A DNA stretch of 64,000 nucleotides from Paracoccaceae bacterium (GCA_020832445.1 JAFIEO010000041.1:26702-90701); one strand, 5' to 3'. Shown: positions 38,502 through 48,450, counted from the first letter of the stretch. Notes: a model not told the origin generated them from the sequence alone. A program made the numbers and translations.

Positions 38502-39089
38502 ATGGCCCGCAAAAAGAACTCCTCTGCCGAAGTGACCGGACCGCGCATTCGTTCTGCCGCGCAACGTCTGTTTGCGCGCCACGGGTATGCGGCCGTATCA
38601 ATGCGCCAGATCGCAGCCGAGGTGGGCGTGCAGGCGGGCGCGCTGTATCTGTATACGCCCGACAAGCAAAGCCTGCTGTATGATATGATGCATGACCATC
38701 TGGCGGAACTGCTGGCCTCGCATGCAGCCCTGCCCGAATGCGCCGACCCGCTGGCCGCACTGGAGCAGTTCACGCGTTTCCATATCCGGTTTCACAACGC
38801 ACGAAGCGATGCGGTTTTTATTGCCTATATGGAATTGCGCAACCTTGAAGGCGACAATTTTTCCCGGATCGAGGCAATGCGGCGCAGCTATGAAGCGCGC
38901 CTTCATGATGTGCTGGAACGCGGGCGCGCGGCCGGTGTGTTTGAATTGCCCGATACCAAGCTGGCAACCTTCGCGGTGATCGCAATGCTGACGGGGGTGA
39001 ACACATGGTATCGCGAAGGGGGCAGGCTAAGCCTGTCGCGGGTGGAAGACATTTACTGGGACATGGTGCGCAAATCTGTGGGCGTCTGA
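38502..39089 (+). CDS. TetR-family transcriptional regulator
   Basis: 195 residues from ATG 38502. N-terminal HTH is clear (AQRLFARHGYAAVSMRQIAAEVGVQAGALYLYTPDKQSLL, about 18-57, of which VGVQAGALYLYTPDK is the recognition part). The C-terminal ligand domain is unassigned (TRFHIRFHNARSDAVFIAYM). Target unknown; glutamate dehydrogenase follows 138 bp downstream on the same strand, and a lipoprotein gene is divergent. Confidence 0.88.
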   Translation: MARKKNSSAEVTGPRIRSAAQRLFARHGYAAVSMRQIAAEVGVQAGALYLYTPDKQSLLYDMMHDHLAELLASHAALPECADPLAALEQFTRFHIRFHNARSDAVFIAYMELRNLEGDNFSRIEAMRRSYEARLHDVLERGRAAGVFELPDTKLATFAVIAMLTGVNTWYREGGRLSLSRVEDIYWDMVRKSVGV

Positions 39090-39227
39090 CTGTGGAATTG
39101 CATTTTCAGAATGCCTGTTTTTTCCGCATTTTTCCGGCGTTTCGTATTCCTTAAACATTTTAACCTGTTATCCTTGGTAGACCACGAACAGGCGCAGTAA
39201 ATCTGCGCAGATCAAGGAGAGATGACC

Positions 39228-40658
39228 ATGCTGGATGTCAAGGAACCGGGCTTTCGCGAGAATGTGGATTTGATGTTCCGCCGTGCGGTAGCGCATCTGG
39301 ACCTGCCGCCCGGACTGGCTGAGAAAATCCAGATTTGCAACTCTACCTATACCGTGCGTTTCGGGGTGCGGCTGCGCGGCAAGATGGAAACCTTTGTCGG
39401 GTATCGCGCTGTGCATTCCGAGCATATGGAACCTGTAAAGGGCGGTATCCGCTATGCGCCCGAAGTCGATCAGAACGAGGTGGAAGCACTGGCCGCGCTG
39501 ATGACCTATAAGTGCGCGCTGGTCGAAACACCCTTTGGCGGGGCGAAGGGCGGGCTGTGCATCGACCCGCGCAAATATGAAGAACACGAACTGGAACAGA
39601 TTACCCGCCGCTTTGCTTATGAACTGGCCAAGCGCGATCTGATTCACCCCGCGCAAAACGTGCCCGCGCCCGATATGGGCACGGGCGAGCGTGAAATGGC
39701 ATGGATTGCCGACCAGTATGCCCGCATGAACACCACCGACATCAACGCGCGCGCCTGCGTGACGGGCAAGCCGTTGAATGCAGGCGGCATCAAGGGCCGG
39801 GTCGAGGCGACGGGCCGCGGGGTGCAATACGCGCTGCGCGAGTTTTTCCGCCACCCGGAAGATGTGAAGGTGACGGGCCTGAAAGGCAGTTTGTCAGGCA
39901 AGCGGATCATCGTGCAGGGTCTGGGCAATGTTGGGTACCACGCCGCGAAGTTCCTGCGCGAAGAAGATGATTCAGTGATCACGGGGGTTATCGAACGTGA
40001 CGGGGCCATTGTGAACCCGTCGGGGCTGGACCCTGATGCCCTGCGCGACTGGATCGTCCAGACCGGCGGCGTCAAGGGGTTTGACGGGGGAGAGTATATT
40101 GCAGATGGCGCATCTGTGCTGGAAGCGGAATGTGACATTCTGATACCCGCCGCGCTGGAAGGGGTGATCAATATCAACAATGCAGATCGCATTCAGGCCC
40201 CGCTGATCATCGAGGCTGCAAATGGCCCGATTACCGCAGGGGCCGATGAAATCCTGCGCGAAAAGGACATTGTCATCATACCGGACCTTTATGCCAATGC
40301 CGGTGGTGTGACGGTGTCCTATTTCGAATGGGTCAAGAACCTTAGCCATATCCGCTTTGGCCGGATGCAACGCCGTAATGAAGAAGCGCATGCGCTGCTG
40401 CTGGTTCAGGAACTGGAACGCCTGTCGTCGGACAAGCAACTGGGGTGGGAACTGGCGCCCGATTTCAAGCGCCGCTATTTGCAGGGCGCAGATGAGCTGC
40501 AACTGGTGCGTTCGGGGCTGGATGACACAATGCGCACTGCGTATCAGTCGATTTCCAAGGTTTGGCGTGAACGCGCCGATGTGAAGGATTTGCGCACCGC
40601 AGCCTTCATCGTGGCGATTGAACGGGTCGCCGCCAGCTACCGCGCCAAGGGGCTTTAG
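39228..40658 (+). CDS. gdhA: Glu/Leu/Phe/Val-type dehydrogenase, probably glutamate dehydrogenase
   Basis: 476 residues from ATG 39228, 8 nt after AAGGAGA; ATG 39222 is too close to it. Substrate-domain lysines in VKGGIRYAPEVDQ and PFGGAKGGLCIDP, Rossmann motif VQGLGNVGYHAAKFL (about 225), and PDLYANAGGVTVSYFEW. It interconverts glutamate and 2-oxoglutarate; coenzyme preference cannot be read safely. The stop TAG (40656-40658) lies inside the end of a family B repeat. Confidence 0.9.
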   Translation: MLDVKEPGFRENVDLMFRRAVAHLDLPPGLAEKIQICNSTYTVRFGVRLRGKMETFVGYRAVHSEHMEPVKGGIRYAPEVDQNEVEALAALMTYKCALVETPFGGAKGGLCIDPRKYEEHELEQITRRFAYELAKRDLIHPAQNVPAPDMGTGEREMAWIADQYARMNTTDINARACVTGKPLNAGGIKGRVEATGRGVQYALREFFRHPEDVKVTGLKGSLSGKRIIVQGLGNVGYHAAKFLREEDDSVITGVIERDGAIVNPSGLDPDALRDWIVQTGGVKGFDGGEYIADGASVLEAECDILIPAALEGVININNADRIQAPLIIEAANGPITAGADEILREKDIVIIPDLYANAGGVTVSYFEWVKNLSHIRFGRMQRRNEEAHALLLVQELERLSSDKQLGWELAPDFKRRYLQGADELQLVRSGLDDTMRTAYQSISKVWRERADVKDLRTAAFIVAIERVAASYRAKGL

Positions 40659-40762
40659 AGTATGTTGCTCAAAAGTGGGAACCGGTTTTGAGCTTCTCGA
40701 ACATGCGAGGTTAATAAGTTAGGGCATATCTCGTGAATGCGAATGAACGTGATATGCTCTAA
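40654..40762 (+). repeat. Dispersed repeat family B (RIME-like), copy 2
   Basis: About 109 bp, two palindromes: GTTGCTCAAAAG...TTTTGAGCTTCTCGAACATG, then TTAGGGCATATCTCGTG...CACG-type arm ending GATATGCTCTAA. Fills the gap between convergent gdhA and the TerB-like gene, and both of their TAG stop codons are in its ends. Confidence 0.85.
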
Positions 40763-41229
40763 GCAGAGTGACTGCCAGCATTGCGCGCCATCACCTTTTG
40801 GCGCGCAAATGCAGATTCGCGGTCGGCCAACCCCAACAGGTTGGACACAAGCCGCATCAACCCGTCTTCATTCTCATGCCTGCCGCCATCGGCCAGAATA
40901 ACGCTCCACAGATCTTCCAGCAGGCCTGGGCGTTCATCCAGTGGCACGATTTCTTTGATGGCGCGGGTCAGGTGAACAGTGTCGCCGGCGCTTTGTTCAT
41001 AGTCTGCGGCGTTCAGGCGTAATTTGTCTGCATCTGGCACGGGCAGGTCGAAACGGCGTGCCAGAATTGCATCGATCTGCGCGATCTGGCGGTCGTCATA
41101 CACCTCGCTTGCGCGGGCCGCACGCACCAAAAGCGCGGCAAGGGCATGGCGTCCATCCGGTATCGCAGGTTCGGATGCCCCGGAGTCAGGGTTCAGGGCA
41201 CCCATTATTTTCTTAAATATGCTATGCAC
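40759..41229 (-). CDS. TerB-like tellurite-resistance-family protein
   Basis: 156 residues. TerB-type helical, metal-binding-like domain: HALAALLVRAARASEVYDDRQIAQID (about 28-53) and LEDLWSVILADGGRHENEDGLMRLVSNLLGL (about 104-134, with acidic/His residues of the second half). Function of stand-alone TerB proteins is unclear. Start overlaps the msrB stop by 8 bp, so co-translated after msrB. Its TAG stop sits inside the family B repeat. Confidence 0.82.
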   Translation of the reverse strand: MHSIFKKIMGALNPDSGASEPAIPDGRHALAALLVRAARASEVYDDRQIAQIDAILARRFDLPVPDADKLRLNAADYEQSAGDTVHLTRAIKEIVPLDERPGLLEDLWSVILADGGRHENEDGLMRLVSNLLGLADRESAFARQKVMARNAGSHSA

Positions 41230-41746
41230 TTACAGGCAATCCTTCGACCACTCCGGTATCGTCGGGGGTAAATGTCATGGCAAGCCCGTTGATGCAATGC
41301 CGTTTGCCTGTGGGCGCGGGGCCATCATCAAAGATATGGCCCAGATGCCCGCCGCAATTGCTGCAATGCTCTTCGGTGCGGACCATGAAAAACAAGGTCC
41401 GGTCCTCCTGTGTGCCGGTCGCGCCGTCAATCACATCCCAGAAACTGGGCCAGCCGGTGCGGCTGTCATATTTGGTTTCAGACCGGTACAGCCCTTGCCC
41501 GCAGCCCGCACAATTATAGGTGCCTGCGCGGTCTTCCTCCAACAAGGGCGAGCGTTCGCCAAGCAGCCGGTTGCTATAGGCTTCTTCGGTGGCGTGATCG
41601 CGCAACACCGCATATTGCGCAGGTGTCAGGCGCGCGCGCCATTCCTCTGGTGACAGGGAATAGGGGAAGCTGTTGTTTTGGGCGCCTGCTGCACCCCCTG
41701 AAATCATTGCTACGCTTGCAAACATAAACCCGCGTCTGTTGAACAT
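41222..41746 (-). CDS. msrB: Exported peptide-methionine (R)-S-oxide reductase
   Basis: 174 residues. N-terminal twin-arginine-like signal (NRRGFMFASVAMISGGAAG) suggests export, possibly through Tat. The MsrB domain has zinc CxxC pairs YNCAGCGQGLY and EHCSNCGGHLGHIF and the resolving/catalytic region GKRHCINGLAMTF with nucleophilic Cys. It would repair oxidised methionine in periplasmic proteins. Divergent from dnaG. Confidence 0.93.
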   Translation of the reverse strand: MFNRRGFMFASVAMISGGAAGAQNNSFPYSLSPEEWRARLTPAQYAVLRDHATEEAYSNRLLGERSPLLEEDRAGTYNCAGCGQGLYRSETKYDSRTGWPSFWDVIDGATGTQEDRTLFFMVRTEEHCSNCGGHLGHIFDDGPAPTGKRHCINGLAMTFTPDDTGVVEGLPVSA

Positions 41747-41864
41747 GGTCTTCCTCCTGTGAATATATCCCTTTTACGTCCGCCTGCGTGTTTCAGTTTC
41801 AACAAATAGCGCAAAGACGTATCACCGCTTCAACAAAGCTGCGTGATCTGTCATTATTGCCCGC

Positions 41865-43763
41865 ATGAGTCTGCCCCCCGGTTTCCTTGATGAACTGCGC
41901 AATCGTATCTCGATCTCTTCGGTGGTCGGGCGCAAGGTTACATGGGATATGCGCAAATCCAATCAGGCAAAGGGCGATTACTGGGCGCCATGCCCGTTTC
42001 ATCAGGAAAAATCTGCATCTTTTCATGTGGATGACCGCAAGGGGTTTTATTACTGCTTTGGGTGTCATGCCAAAGGGGACACGCTGAAATTCCTGTGCGA
42101 GACGGAAAACATGGGGTTCATGGAAGCGGTTGAGGTGCTGGCCCGCGAGGCTGGCATGACAATGCCCGCGCGCGACCCCAAAGCGGCCCAGAAAGCTGAC
42201 AGACTGTCCGAACTGGCAGAGGTTACAGAACAGGCGGTGCGCTATTTCCGGCTGCAACTGAACACCAATGCCGCAGCCACTGCGCGCGACTATCTGGCCG
42301 GTCGCGCCCTGTCCGCACAAGCGCTGGACCGTTTCGAGATTGGCTTTGCCCCCGATACAAGGCATGGCCTGTGGGCGCATTTGACGGCGGCGGGCGTGGC
42401 CCCCGACAAGATTATTGATGCGGGCCTTGCGGCGCGCCCCGATGATGGCGGCGCGCCCTATGACCGGTTTCGCGGGCGCATTATTTTCCCCATCCGCGAC
42501 ACGCGCGGGCGGTGTATTGCCTTTGGCGGGCGGTCCATGGACCCCAATGCGCGCGCGAAATACCTGAATTCGCCGGAAACGGTGCTGTTTGACAAGGGGC
42601 GGTCGCTTTACAACGCGGGGCCTGCGCGCGCGGCTGCGGGCAAGGACCACCCGCTGATCGTTGCCGAAGGGTATATGGATGTCATAGCCCTGGTCGAGGC
42701 AGGGTTCGCAGCAGCGGTGGCCCCGCTGGGCACGGCGATTACCGAAGACCAGTTGCGCATGATCTGGCGCATTGCGCCGGAACCCGTCATCGCGCTTGAC
42801 GGCGACACGGCAGGGCTGCGCGCGGGCTACCGGCTGATGGACCTTGCACTGCCGCTGCTAAGCGCCGAGCAATCGTTGCGGTTTTGCCTGTTGCCCGAGA
42901 AGATGGACCCTGATGATGTGCTGCGCAGTGGCGGTGCGGGAACCATGCGCAAGCTGGTTGACGGGGCGGTGCCGCTGGTGCGCCTGCTGTGGCAGCGCGA
43001 AACCGAAGGGCAGGTTTTCGACAGCCCCGAACGCCGCGCCGCATTGGACAAACGCCTGCGCGCAGCCCTTGCCAAGATCGCCGACCCCAGCTTGCGGGCG
43101 CATTATGGCGAGGAGTTGAAATCACTGCGCGCTGCATTCTTCCGCGCGGCAACCGCGCCCAAACGCGGGGCGTGGCGGGCAGGGGGCAAATGGCAGCCCC
43201 CCCCCGCGCCGTCGCTGGCCGCCACGCGCAACACATTGCTGGCCGGCGGGGATGGCACCGCAGTGGCCGAAAAAATGCGCGAAGAGATTATTCTGGCGAT
43301 TCTGCTGCGACACCCCGGTCTGGTGCGTGAATTCGAATCCGATCTGGAACGCGCAGAGATGCGCGACCAGCGCAACAGCGCGCTGCGGGTCGCATTGCTG
43401 TCCGGCGGCGCGCCGCCGGACGCTGAACAGGTGTCGTCGCTGATGGAACTGGGTCATGTGCGCATTGCCCCGCCTGTGCGCAATGACGACATTGATCTTG
43501 CGCGCCTGTGCCTGCGCGAAGAATTTGCCAAGCTTCTGGCGCGTCGCGGTGCCGATGCAGAATTGCGTGACGCGGTCGAGGATCTGGCCCATCTGCCCGA
43601 TGAAGGGCTGACATGGCGGCTGAAGCAGGCGGCAGAGTTGCGCAACAGATCGGAGCGTTCGAACCTGTCGGACTCTGCCGATCTGGGCGAAGATCGTGCG
43701 GCACTTTCGGGCGAGTTGAGCCGGCTAATCGAATCACAAGTCTGGATAAAGCAGAAAAAGTGA
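41865..43763 (+). CDS. dnaG: DNA primase
   Basis: 632 residues. N-terminal zinc-binding region ([15 protein letters not shown] and [12 protein letters not shown], about 40-66), DnaG core [20 protein letters not shown], and TOPRIM with [15 protein letters not shown] and [14 protein letters not shown]-terminal part (about 440-632) is the DnaB-interacting helical domain. It makes RNA primers for replication. Upstream of rpoD, as in the classic macromolecular-synthesis operon (rpsU absent). Confidence 0.96.
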   Translation: MSLPPGFLDELRNRISISSVVGRKVTWDMRKSNQAKGDYWAPCPFHQEKSASFHVDDRKGFYYCFGCHAKGDTLKFLCETENMGFMEAVEVLAREAGMTMPARDPKAAQKADRLSELAEVTEQAVRYFRLQLNTNAAATARDYLAGRALSAQALDRFEIGFAPDTRHGLWAHLTAAGVAPDKIIDAGLAARPDDGGAPYDRFRGRIIFPIRDTRGRCIAFGGRSMDPNARAKYLNSPETVLFDKGRSLYNAGPARAAAGKDHPLIVAEGYMDVIALVEAGFAAAVAPLGTAITEDQLRMIWRIAPEPVIALDGDTAGLRAGYRLMDLALPLLSAEQSLRFCLLPEKMDPDDVLRSGGAGTMRKLVDGAVPLVRLLWQRETEGQVFDSPERRAALDKRLRAALAKIADPSLRAHYGEELKSLRAAFFRAATAPKRGAWRAGGKWQPPPAPSLAATRNTLLAGGDGTAVAEKMREEIILAILLRHPGLVREFESDLERAEMRDQRNSALRVALLSGGAPPDAEQVSSLMELGHVRIAPPVRNDDIDLARLCLREEFAKLLARRGADAELRDAVEDLAHLPDEGLTWRLKQAAELRNRSERSNLSDSADLGEDRAALSGELSRLIESQVWIKQKK

Positions 43764-43929
43764 TCGAATCGTTGCCGATACGCACGCATTAGCCCGTCAA
43801 AATGCGTTCTGGAACTGGAAAAACACGTTTCTTTTCCCTACATCAAGAGCAGTCCGCGTAGGCAGCCGGGTGATTCGCCGAATCGATTCGCCAATTTGCA
43901 TGCCTCGCCTTAGTTTTTCGGGAGCTTTC

Positions 43930-45927
43930 ATGGCCGCCAAAGATACCGACGACACCAGACCCGACGATCAGGATAGTGAAGGCGGGCAGATTGTCAGCCA
44001 GGCCTCGATCAAACGAATGATCGCTCAGGCCAAGGAACGTGGCTACATAACCTATGAGCAGTTGAACAAATCACTGCCGCCCGAACAGGTCGCTTCTGAG
44101 CAGATCGAAGACGTTATGTCGATGCTGTCGGAAATGGGCATCAATGTTGTCGAAGACGACGAAGAAAGCGATGAACCCGAAGCCAAAGGCGGCGAGCTGG
44201 TGGAAACCGCCGGATCGCGGGAAGTTGCCGTGGCATCGGGAACCGGCAGTGAAACGCTGGACCGCACCGATGATCCGGTGCGCATGTATCTGCGCGAGAT
44301 GGGGTCGGTCGAGCTGCTGTCGCGCGAAGGCGAGATTGCTATCGCCAAGCGCATCGAGGCTGGCCGCAACACCATGATCCTGGGCCTGTGCGAAAGCCCG
44401 CTGACCTTTCAGGCGATCACCATCTGGCGCGACGAATTGCTGAACGAAGATGTTTTGCTGCGCGACGTGATCGATCTGGAAACCACCTTCGGCAATGCGC
44501 TTGACGAAGAAGAAGGAATGCCTGTCAGTGAAGGTATAGGAGAGGCCACCGCAGCGGCGGCCCCCAAACGCGAACGCAGCACTGAACCCGAACTGGATGC
44601 CGATGGAAACCCGATTTCATCCAATGACGATGACGATGATGATGACGAACAGTCGAATGTGTCGCTTGCCGCAATGGAAAGCGCGCTGAAGCCGCGTGTT
44701 CTGGAAACGCTGGACCGGATTGCGCGCGATTTCGAAATGCTGTCGGAAATGCAGGATCAACGGATGAACGCCACCCTTCTGGAGGAGGGGCGCTTTTCCG
44801 AGGTTCAGGAGCAGAAATACCAGACGCTTCGGTCTGAAATTGTGGAACTGGTGAATTCGCTTCACCTGCACAACAACCGGATTGAAGCGCTTGTTGACCA
44901 GCTTTACGGTATCAACCGCCGTATCATGTCGATTGACAGCGCCATGGTCAAACTGGCGGATCAGGCCCGCATCAACCGTCGTGAGTTTATCGACGAATAT
45001 CGTGGTGCCGAACTGGACCCGACATGGTGCGACCGCATGATCGAAAAAGGTGGGCGCGGCTGGCAGGCCCTTATGGAGCGGTCGCGCGACAAGGTTGACG
45101 AGCTGCGCAACGATATGGCGCAGGTTGGCCAATATGTCGGTGTGGATATTCAGGAATACCGCCGCATTGTCGGTCAGGTCCAGAAAGGCGAAAAAGAAGC
45201 CCGTCAGGCCAAGAAGGAAATGGTCGAGGCGAACTTGCGTCTGGTGATCTCGATTGCCAAGAAATATACCAATCGCGGTCTGCAATTCCTTGATCTTATT
45301 CAGGAAGGCAATATTGGCCTGATGAAGGCGGTGGACAAGTTCGAATACCGCCGCGGCTACAAGTTCAGCACTTATGCGACATGGTGGATCAGGCAGGCGA
45401 TTACACGATCCATCGCCGATCAGGCGCGCACCATTCGTATTCCGGTGCATATGATCGAAACCATCAACAAGCTGGTGCGCACCGGCCGCCAGATGCTGCA
45501 TGAAATCGGCCGCGAACCCACATCCGAGGAATTGGCAGAAAAGCTGCAAATGCCGCTGGATAAGGTGCGCAAGGTGATGAAAATCGCCAAGGAACCCATC
45601 AGCCTTGAAACCCCGATCGGCGATGAGGAAGACAGCCAGCTTGGCGATTTCATCGAGGACAAGAACGCGCTTCTGCCACTGGATTCGGCCATCCAGGACA
45701 ATTTGCGCGAAACGACAACACGCGTGCTGTCATCGCTGACCCCGCGTGAAGAACGCGTTTTGCGAATGCGCTTCGGGATCGGCATGAATACCGACCACAC
45801 ACTGGAAGAAGTGGGGCAGCAATTCAGCGTGACGCGCGAACGCATTCGTCAGATCGAAGCGAAGGCGCTTCGCAAGCTGAAGCACCCCAGCAGATCGCGC
45901 AAGTTGCGCAGTTTCCTGGACCAGTAA
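43930..45927 (+). CDS. rpoD: Primary sigma factor RpoD
   Basis: 665 residues from ATG 43930, 6 nt after GGGAG. Region 1.1 near [20 protein letters not shown] (24-43), region 1.2 [18 protein letters not shown], a long non-conserved insert with an acidic run (about 231-241), region 2 LISIAKKY-like [20 protein letters not shown] through [20 protein letters not shown] (about 433-500), and region 4.2 [17 protein letters not shown]. It directs RNA polymerase to housekeeping promoters. 166 bp after dnaG. Confidence 0.97.
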   Translation: MAAKDTDDTRPDDQDSEGGQIVSQASIKRMIAQAKERGYITYEQLNKSLPPEQVASEQIEDVMSMLSEMGINVVEDDEESDEPEAKGGELVETAGSREVAVASGTGSETLDRTDDPVRMYLREMGSVELLSREGEIAIAKRIEAGRNTMILGLCESPLTFQAITIWRDELLNEDVLLRDVIDLETTFGNALDEEEGMPVSEGIGEATAAAAPKRERSTEPELDADGNPISSNDDDDDDDEQSNVSLAAMESALKPRVLETLDRIARDFEMLSEMQDQRMNATLLEEGRFSEVQEQKYQTLRSEIVELVNSLHLHNNRIEALVDQLYGINRRIMSIDSAMVKLADQARINRREFIDEYRGAELDPTWCDRMIEKGGRGWQALMERSRDKVDELRNDMAQVGQYVGVDIQEYRRIVGQVQKGEKEARQAKKEMVEANLRLVISIAKKYTNRGLQFLDLIQEGNIGLMKAVDKFEYRRGYKFSTYATWWIRQAITRSIADQARTIRIPVHMIETINKLVRTGRQMLHEIGREPTSEELAEKLQMPLDKVRKVMKIAKEPISLETPIGDEEDSQLGDFIEDKNALLPLDSAIQDNLRETTTRVLSSLTPREERVLRMRFGIGMNTDHTLEEVGQQFSVTRERIRQIEAKALRKLKHPSRSRKLRSFLDQ

Positions 45928-45943
45928 GAAATTTCAGCCAGAT

Positions 45944-45975
45944 ATCAGGGCGCCTCTTGATCGGGGGCGCCCTGA
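45944..45975 (+). terminator. Stem-loop after rpoD
   Basis: ATCAGGGCGCC / GGCGCCCTGAT, perfect 11-bp arms around a 10-nt loop, 17 bases after the rpoD stop. No long T-run. Confidence 0.6.
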
Positions 45976-46107
45976 TGCTATCGTAGGGCTGTGTAATTTT
46001 GCACAAGCCGTTAGATTTGTTGCGGCGAATTCAAGTTTTGATACATTCTAAATTTAAATATTGATATATATGTAGTCAGATAAGTGCATTTGAATAATGG
46101 GTATTTG

Positions 46108-46461
46108 ATGTCCGAACCGGAAAGCGAATCAGAGATTTTTCGCAAGAATTTGTTGCACTACATGAAACTGCGCGGGTTTTCTGCCGCATCGCTGTCGCGC
46201 AAGGCTGGATTGAATAATCGCGCGGTCAAGGACATCGAAGAACGCCGTACCGGCAGCCCACGGATATCCACCGTGTTCAAATTTGCACGCGCCCTGGAAG
46301 TCCCGCCAGAGGTTCTGCTGGGGCTTGGCGATCGGGATCAGCACGGGCAGCGCGAGGCGGTGGATGCGCCAGTGGTCAACGGATTTTTGTCATCTCTTTC
46401 TCAATCAGAGCGAGAATCTCTTTTAGATTCAATTCGCCACCTGATTCAGATTGGTAGGTAA
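46108..46461 (+). CDS. Small XRE-type HTH regulator
   Basis: 117 residues from ATG 46108. HTH_3 fold (FRKNLLHYMKLRGFSAASLS, RKAGLNNRAVKDIEER, STVFKFARALEVPPEVLLGL; about 10-75) and a short C-terminal helix (LSQSERESLLDSIRHLIQ). It resembles phage-style or accessory repressors. Upstream DNA (46010-46107) is AT-rich (GATATATATG) unlike neighbours. Target unknown; possibly the receiver gene downstream. Confidence 0.78.
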   Translation: MSEPESESEIFRKNLLHYMKLRGFSAASLSRKAGLNNRAVKDIEERRTGSPRISTVFKFARALEVPPEVLLGLGDRDQHGQREAVDAPVVNGFLSSLSQSERESLLDSIRHLIQIGR

Positions 46462-46780
46462 GCAGCGCCCGTATCACCCACAACTCTAGCGGGTCGGGTT
46501 GTGCTGCTTTTTTGGCCTGATGAGAAATATCACACATTATTTTCTTGCGTTTGTCGACGCGTTCGCGTTGAATTCAAAGGGTATCGAGTAGGGTTCATGG
46601 AATTTGCCTACTATGGCTTCCATGCGCAATACAACCCTAGGTGTATGTCCTCGCTGTTAATTGAGAACATGTAGCACACTTTTAGGTTGTATATGTGTTT
46701 GTTCACATGTTATAAACGGATCATGGAAAGATCCATTCAGGCAGTCTGCGACGCCTGTAACCCACTGAAGGATGGCACTC
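46462..46780. other. Intergenic interval between the XRE and receiver genes
   Basis: 319 bases, no gene. A CACAAC/GTTGTG pair followed by TTTTTT (about 46476-46512) may end the XRE gene. An inverted repeat ATGTG-TTTGTT-CACAT is at 46693-46708, about 75 bases before the receiver start, and could be an operator. Confidence 0.4.
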
Positions 46781-47233
46781 ATGTATGACTATGGAAAAGA
46801 TATGAGTATACCCTCGCTCCCTCGCTTCGAGGGTGTGGCAGCTGCTTTCATGGGGTTCAGTGATGAAGCGCAGGACATGCAGAACTGGGTATATGATCTG
46901 CTGCGCGTTAACATCATGGCAGTGTCCTATTCCGAACGTGCGCTGGAATGGTTGACAACCAGCGGCATCTCGCTGGATTTCGTTATTGTCGATGTCGAGC
47001 ACCTTGGCGGTGTCCACAAGGCGATTAACTTCTGCCTGACCATCCGCAAGGCGCTGCCGGACATGAAAATCATCCTGATCTCTGATGAAGTCAGCGGCGA
47101 TGATTTCGGCAGCGAGCGTAAATCGGTTTGCGACGGCACTCTGATGAAGCCGATCTCTCAGACGCGTTTGCTGGATGCCATCTTGATTTGCAGCCAGAAG
47201 CAACGCAGCCGTGCAGTTATGGAATACGCCTGA
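46781..47233 (+). CDS. Stand-alone response-regulator receiver domain protein
   Basis: 150 residues from ATG 46781 (GAAGG 9-14 nt upstream). One receiver-like domain: acidic pair Asp28-Glu29, phospho-acceptor candidate Asp71 in FVIVDVEHLGG, Ser101 in KIILISDE and Lys123-Pro124 in LMKPISQTRL. No output domain, so any signal must be passed on by protein contact. No histidine kinase is nearby. Divergence from standard receivers is fairly strong, so phosphorylation is uncertain. Confidence 0.65.
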   Translation: MYDYGKDMSIPSLPRFEGVAAAFMGFSDEAQDMQNWVYDLLRVNIMAVSYSERALEWLTTSGISLDFVIVDVEHLGGVHKAINFCLTIRKALPDMKIILISDEVSGDDFGSERKSVCDGTLMKPISQTRLLDAILICSQKQRSRAVMEYA

Positions 47234-47291
47234 TTGTAGTCAGGCTTTGTGTTCCTTTTGGGGGCGCTGGTTTTGTCTGCAAACAGATCAA

Positions 47292-47324
47292 AAAATGCGC
47301 CCGGATTGGGCGCATTTTCGTTTT
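47292..47324 (+). terminator. Intrinsic terminator after the receiver gene
   Basis: AAAATGCGCCC-GGATT-GGGCGCATTTT stem followed by CGTTTT, 58 bases past the stop. Confidence 0.75.
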
Positions 47325-47355
47325 ATTCTAAGGTAATGTGTCGATGACAGGAATG

Positions 47356-47435
47356 CGGTTTAGAGCTTCTCGAACACGCAAAATCAATAAGTTAGAGCAT
47401 GCCTCGTGAATGCGAATGAACGTGATATGCTCTAG
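47356..47435 (+). repeat. Dispersed repeat family B (RIME-like), copy 3, left-truncated
   Basis: About 80 bp; lacks the first palindrome's left arm but keeps GAGCTTCTCGAACACGC and the complete second half ending CGTGATATGCTCTAG. Lies between the convergent receiver gene and the coiled-coil/acidic gene, whose TAG stop is in its end. Confidence 0.8.
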
Positions 47436-48307
47436 CCGCCTACCGACTCATCTTCGTCTTCATCATCCAGGTTTGCAGCAAGGTCGTCTTCGGATGTTTC
47501 GACCCAAAGCCCGTCAATTGCTTCGCCGACCTTGACGAATTCACCATCGACAAATTGGTATTCAGCGATTTTTTCGCCGTCAGCGTTCTGGATGTCGACC
47601 TGCGTCAGGTCTTTCAGTTCCAGATTTCTTTCGTCCAGATATGCCAATGCCTGTTCATAGGCATCGTCCAGCGTGAACTCTTCATCGCCATCACCAGCCT
47701 GAATTGTCAGATAGTACATGTAGTTCAGGCCGTTATCTTCTTCGACATCCAGGAAGAATTTGACCGAAGCGGTGTCTTCTGGCAGCTCGGATCCGGTTTC
47801 ATCACCGTTATCGTCACCATCATCATCGATGATGTCGTCATCATCTTCATCATCCAGATCATCATCGCTGGGATCTTCATCTTTGGCCAGCTTTTCGCGC
47901 AGCAGGTCGGCCTTTGCCTTCAGTTTGTCAGATGCACATTCCAGCGCAAAAGCTTTCTTTTCGCCAAGTGTTTCCAGCAGGCTGGCTTTCTTGTCGCCCA
48001 ATGCGCTGAACTTGGCTGCGAACTTTTCGCCCAGACGCCCGCCTTTGCACGAATAGAAATCGGCTTTCTTTTCGTACAGGTCGCGAATCCCATCAGCCTT
48101 GTCCTGATAGTGGTCGCGCACGCTTTCGGCTTTGGCGTCCAGCTTCGCAGCTTTCGCTTCCAAGGCGTCAATTTTCTTCTGGATCAGCTTTTCGCGCGCC
48201 GCGCTGATGTTGCACACTTTCTCAACCGGCGCGGGCTTGATCGCTGGTTTCAACGCCGCAGCTTTTGCAGCTTTGGCAGCGAGCAGCTTCTTAAATAGAA
48301 AAGACAT
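47432..48307 (-). CDS. Unrecognised coiled-coil and acidic protein
   Basis: 291 residues; GAGGTG 5 nt before the ATG supports the start. Residues 1-142 are Lys/Ala/Glu-rich and predicted helical or coiled coil (EKLIQKKIDALEAKAAKLDA, SDKLKAKADLLREKLAKDE), with regularly spaced KAD/KKA motifs. Residues 143-178 are almost all Asp/Glu. The C-terminal about 110 residues look folded (VKFFLDVEEDNGLNYMYYLT, DIQNADGEKIAEYQFVDG) and end in another acidic run. No signal peptide or membrane segment. Codon use is more AT-rich than neighbours. I recognise no family; a scaffold or histone-like binding role is only speculation. Confidence 0.75.
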   Translation of the reverse strand: MSFLFKKLLAAKAAKAAALKPAIKPAPVEKVCNISAAREKLIQKKIDALEAKAAKLDAKAESVRDHYQDKADGIRDLYEKKADFYSCKGGRLGEKFAAKFSALGDKKASLLETLGEKKAFALECASDKLKAKADLLREKLAKDEDPSDDDLDDEDDDDIIDDDGDDNGDETGSELPEDTASVKFFLDVEEDNGLNYMYYLTIQAGDGDEEFTLDDAYEQALAYLDERNLELKDLTQVDIQNADGEKIAEYQFVDGEFVKVGEAIDGLWVETSEDDLAANLDDEDEDESVGG

Positions 48308-48450
48308 GTTTCACCTCACAAACAATTTATAAAAAGTTCGTGTAAACGAGGTCTTAATTTCCACAATAATCCAAAATGGAAAAAATTGGTTTCCGAACCA
48401 TGGCTTAGTCATGGCAAGCGGTTATCCTGAATAAAAATTATTGCCTGAAT

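Noticed and set aside
38164..38760. Several overlapping frames of 130-245 residues on both strands around the small lipoprotein and TetR genes
   Set aside because: Arg/Pro/Ala/Cys-rich shadow composition. Only the 104-residue lipoprotein and the TetR protein show recognisable features.
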